This document shows, one piece after another, positions 62,722 through 64,000 of a stretch of DNA of 64,000 nt. Location of the stretch: the NCBI RefSeq assembly GCF_000012365.1, contig NC_007650.1, forward strand, positions 372,001 to 436,000, given 5' to 3'. A model generated the notes under the pieces. It ran no database searches. It saw only the letters and a list, made by a program, of their open reading frames with translations, and was not told the DNA's origin. The translations under genes were made by a program, and so were the position numbers. The DNA is from Burkholderia thailandensis E264. Lineage in GTDB: Bacteria; Pseudomonadota; Gammaproteobacteria; Burkholderiales; Burkholderiaceae. Positions within the stretch are counted from its first letter, which is position 1. Each line of letters begins with the position of its first letter.

Positions 62722-63070
62722 GCTGGGCCTCGCGCGACTGCGCTTCCTCCTTCATCGCGTCGAGCGCGAGTGCCGAATGCGCGTAAGCTGCACCCGCACG
62801 CATTTCGGCTGCGACCCAGATCGCTTCCATGATCTCGCCCTCCGTTGCACCAGCCTTCAGTGCCTCCTTCGTGTGACCGCGTATGCAATAAGGGCACTGC
62901 GTCACGTGCGCGACGGCCACCGCGATCAGTTGCTTCGTCTTCGTCGGCAATGCCCCGTCGGCAAAAACGCTGTTGCTGAACGCCCTGAATGCAGCGAGCG
63001 CTTCGGGGGCGAGTTCCCGGCGTCGTCTGGCGATTTCCGGTCCTGGCTGCGGATACATTGAGTTCTCCAT
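62705..63070 (-). CDS. AhpD/carboxymuconolactone decarboxylase-family protein
   Basis: A protein of about 121 residues with the CMD/AhpD helical fold and the redox pair CPYCIRGH, followed by EALKAGATEGEIMEAIWVAAEMRAG. The CxxC and His are typical for AhpD-like alkylhydroperoxidases that help reduce peroxides. ATG 63070 is preferred, as AAAGGA lies at good spacing; the preceding ATG is too close. It may work with the hemerythrin-like protein, whose gene overlaps, in stress protection. Confidence 0.83.
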   Translation of the reverse strand: MENSMYPQPGPEIARRRRELAPEALAAFRAFSNSVFADGALPTKTKQLIAVAVAHVTQCPYCIRGHTKEALKAGATEGEIMEAIWVAAEMRAGAAYAHSALALDAMKEEAQSREAQHGEHH

Positions 63071-63180
63071 CATTCATCCTTTGCGAAAATGCGGGCGTTC
63101 GGCGGCGACAGCGCTACCCTTAAGCAGGGCCGGCGTGTCGCTGCCGACGCCGCCAAAAAAAGTTCCCGGGAAGCCTGCAG

Positions 63181-63393
63181 TCACGCCTGCCGGACTGTGG
63201 CGCCCGTTCGTAACCATCGTTTGAACTCCAGGTACGCAACGATGAAGCGCCGCCGGTAGGGATGAGCGTGCGCGTAATGTCCCTTGGTGAGGACCGCACG
63301 ACGGTAGATGCGTAACGTGCGATGCACCCGCTCGGAGGCCTGCGGCAACCCGTCGCGTTCGATCAGGAACTCGATGCGTGCGCGCTCGCTCAT
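63181..63393 (-). CDS. Small protein of unknown function
   Basis: A 70-residue basic protein starting MSERARIEFLIERDGLPQA, with many Arg and aromatic residues (TLRIYRRAVLTKGHYAHAHPYRRRFIVAYLEFKRWL). No family recognised, but AGGA precedes the ATG and it lies in line between the AhpD-like and cupin genes, supporting a real gene. It could be a soluble regulatory or nucleic-acid-binding peptide; nothing more can be said from sequence. Confidence 0.55.
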   Translation of the reverse strand: MSERARIEFLIERDGLPQASERVHRTLRIYRRAVLTKGHYAHAHPYRRRFIVAYLEFKRWLRTGATVRQA

Positions 63394-63461
63394 TCCTGCC
63401 TCCCCATCGCCCTCCCGGCCCGGCTTGCGACCATCGTGTTATTGACCCGTCCCCATCTGGC

Positions 63462-63797
63462 CTAATGACCGTGGGGAAGATAAAGGGTCACTAACACGGA
63501 GGCGTTTTCCGCGGCCTCTAGCCAATGTCGTTCCCCGCCCTGAAGAAACAGCATGTCTCCGCGGCGCATCAGTTGCGTTCCCGCATCGGTGCCGAATTTG
63601 ACGATCCCTTCCAGGCACTGCACGGTTATTTCTCCGGGCACTCGATGCTCGGGGATATGTTTGCCCGCTGGAAGCACGAGCCGAACGACTTCCAGGTGAT
63701 CCGACCGCATGAGGGTGATGGATTTCGAACCCGGCAATGCGTCACCGAGTGGTCGAACGTCGATCAGCTCCCCCGCTGTCGCCCGCGGCATCGCCAT
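63462..63797 (-). CDS. Cupin-domain protein
   Basis: A 111-residue single-domain cupin with conserved strands: [22 protein letters not shown] (motif 1, with metal-binding His/Glu) and [16 protein letters not shown] (motif 2). The start ATG 63797 follows GGAGGCTGCT, a strong site that favours it over an ATG 12 bp further upstream. Small cupins of this kind bind metal and are often linked to stress or regulation. It begins 29 bp after the stop of the SdhB-like gene on the same strand, probably one operon with the following genes. Confidence 0.83.
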   Translation of the reverse strand: MAMPRATAGELIDVRPLGDALPGSKSITLMRSDHLEVVRLVLPAGKHIPEHRVPGEITVQCLEGIVKFGTDAGTQLMRRGDMLFLQGGERHWLEAAENASVLVTLYLPHGH

Positions 63798-63826
63798 AGC
63801 AGCCTCCATACGTCAAATGACGGCAC

Positions 63827-64000
63827 TCAGATCGTCCGGCGCGCAAGCATGGTCCGGATCTCGGAGATTGCCCTGGCCGGGTTCAACCCCTTCGGACAGA
63901 CATCGGTGCAGTTCAGTATCGTCCGACACCGGAAGAGGCGATACGGATCGTCAAGATTGTCAAGTCGCTCGCCCGTGCCCTCGTCGCGGGAATCGACCAG
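63827..64000 (-). CDS. sdhB: Succinate dehydrogenase/fumarate reductase iron-sulfur subunit, C-terminal part
   Basis: The minus-strand frame entering at 64000 reads [21 protein letters not shown], then [13 protein letters not shown] and ends RRTI at a TGA (63827-63829). The Cys-rich segments match the C-terminal [3Fe-4S]/[4Fe-4S] ligands of SdhB. The N-terminal part and the start lie outside the window. The downstream cupin gene begins 29 bp later, an unusual neighbour for a housekeeping sdh operon, so this may be a second copy or a paralogous complex; the name sdhB is by homology. Confidence 0.85.
   Translation of the reverse strand: MVDSRDEGTGERLDNLDDPYRLFRCRTILNCTDVCPKGLNPARAISEIRTMLARRTI

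Overview
The window looks like a chromosomal segment of a Burkholderia species, most probably of the pseudomallei/thailandensis group. I infer this from the very high GC content, the strong GC3 bias, the short GC-rich tandem repeats between genes, and two tandem sphingosine-1-phosphate lyase-like genes flanking a bulb-lectin gene, a feature known from that group. The species assignment is an inference; no rRNA or marker gene is present.

Layout. (1) 1-3.6 kb: the end of a compact + strand cluster (TrmO/TsaA-like methyltransferase, ferritin-like metal hydrolase, MoaD/ThiS-like protein ending in Gly-Gly, acyl-CoA-dehydrogenase-like flavoprotein, hotdog-like protein) that looks like part of a specialised-metabolite pathway. 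(2) 3.9-10.1 kb: an FGGY sugar kinase and two S1P-lyase paralogues with a secreted B-lectin between them; the paralogues share an almost identical central tract that suggests gene conversion. (3) 10.4-13.3 kb: GFA enzyme, zinc-ribbon protein, TerC and NhaR-like regulator. (4) 13.3-27.5 kb: a split but nearly complete indole-3-acetate catabolic locus (iacA, B, C, D, E, F, G, H, I homologues) with a FixJ-like response regulator, a PAS histidine kinase, a LysR regulator, a double-length tautomerase and a BBE-type FAD oxidase. (5) 28-40.2 kb: aldehyde dehydrogenase, GMC oxidoreductase, two MFS transporters, porin, LysR and AraC regulators, and an opine-type dehydrogenase overlapping a 3-hydroxyacyl-CoA dehydrogenase. 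(6) 40.74 kb: tRNA-Val(GAC). (7) 41.3-53.9 kb: an apparent synthase-dependent exopolysaccharide locus: WecB-like epimerase, processive GT2, beta-helix protein, YaiO-like outer-membrane barrel with a collagen-like Gly-Pro-Pro tract, inner-membrane protein, divergent deacetylase, alpha/alpha-barrel glycosidase-like protein and a GlmS, closed by an intrinsic terminator. (8) 54.3-58.8 kb: a gluconate/5-ketogluconate module (SDR, LysR, gluconokinase, MFS). (9) 56.2 and 58.9-61.9 kb: IS debris, an IS5-family element and an IS256-family element nested in an IS3-family remnant with a visible 9-bp target duplication. (10) 62.1-64 kb: hemerythrin-like, AhpD-like, small unknown, cupin and the C-terminal end of an SdhB-type iron-sulfur protein, all on the minus strand.

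How the parts work together. In the iac locus IacA with flavin reductase IacG would start indole-3-acetate oxidation, IacB/E/H/I would process the oxindole intermediates, and IacC/D/F would form the Rieske dioxygenase leading to catechol; control is probably by the two-component pair plus the LysR protein. In the exopolysaccharide locus GlmS and WecB would supply amino-sugar nucleotides (UDP-GlcNAc/UDP-ManNAc), the GT2 would polymerise and translocate, the deacetylase and glycosidase-like protein would modify the chain in the periplasm, and the barrel would export it. This locus is the best candidate in the window for a poorly described system; the small metabolite cluster at the left edge is second.
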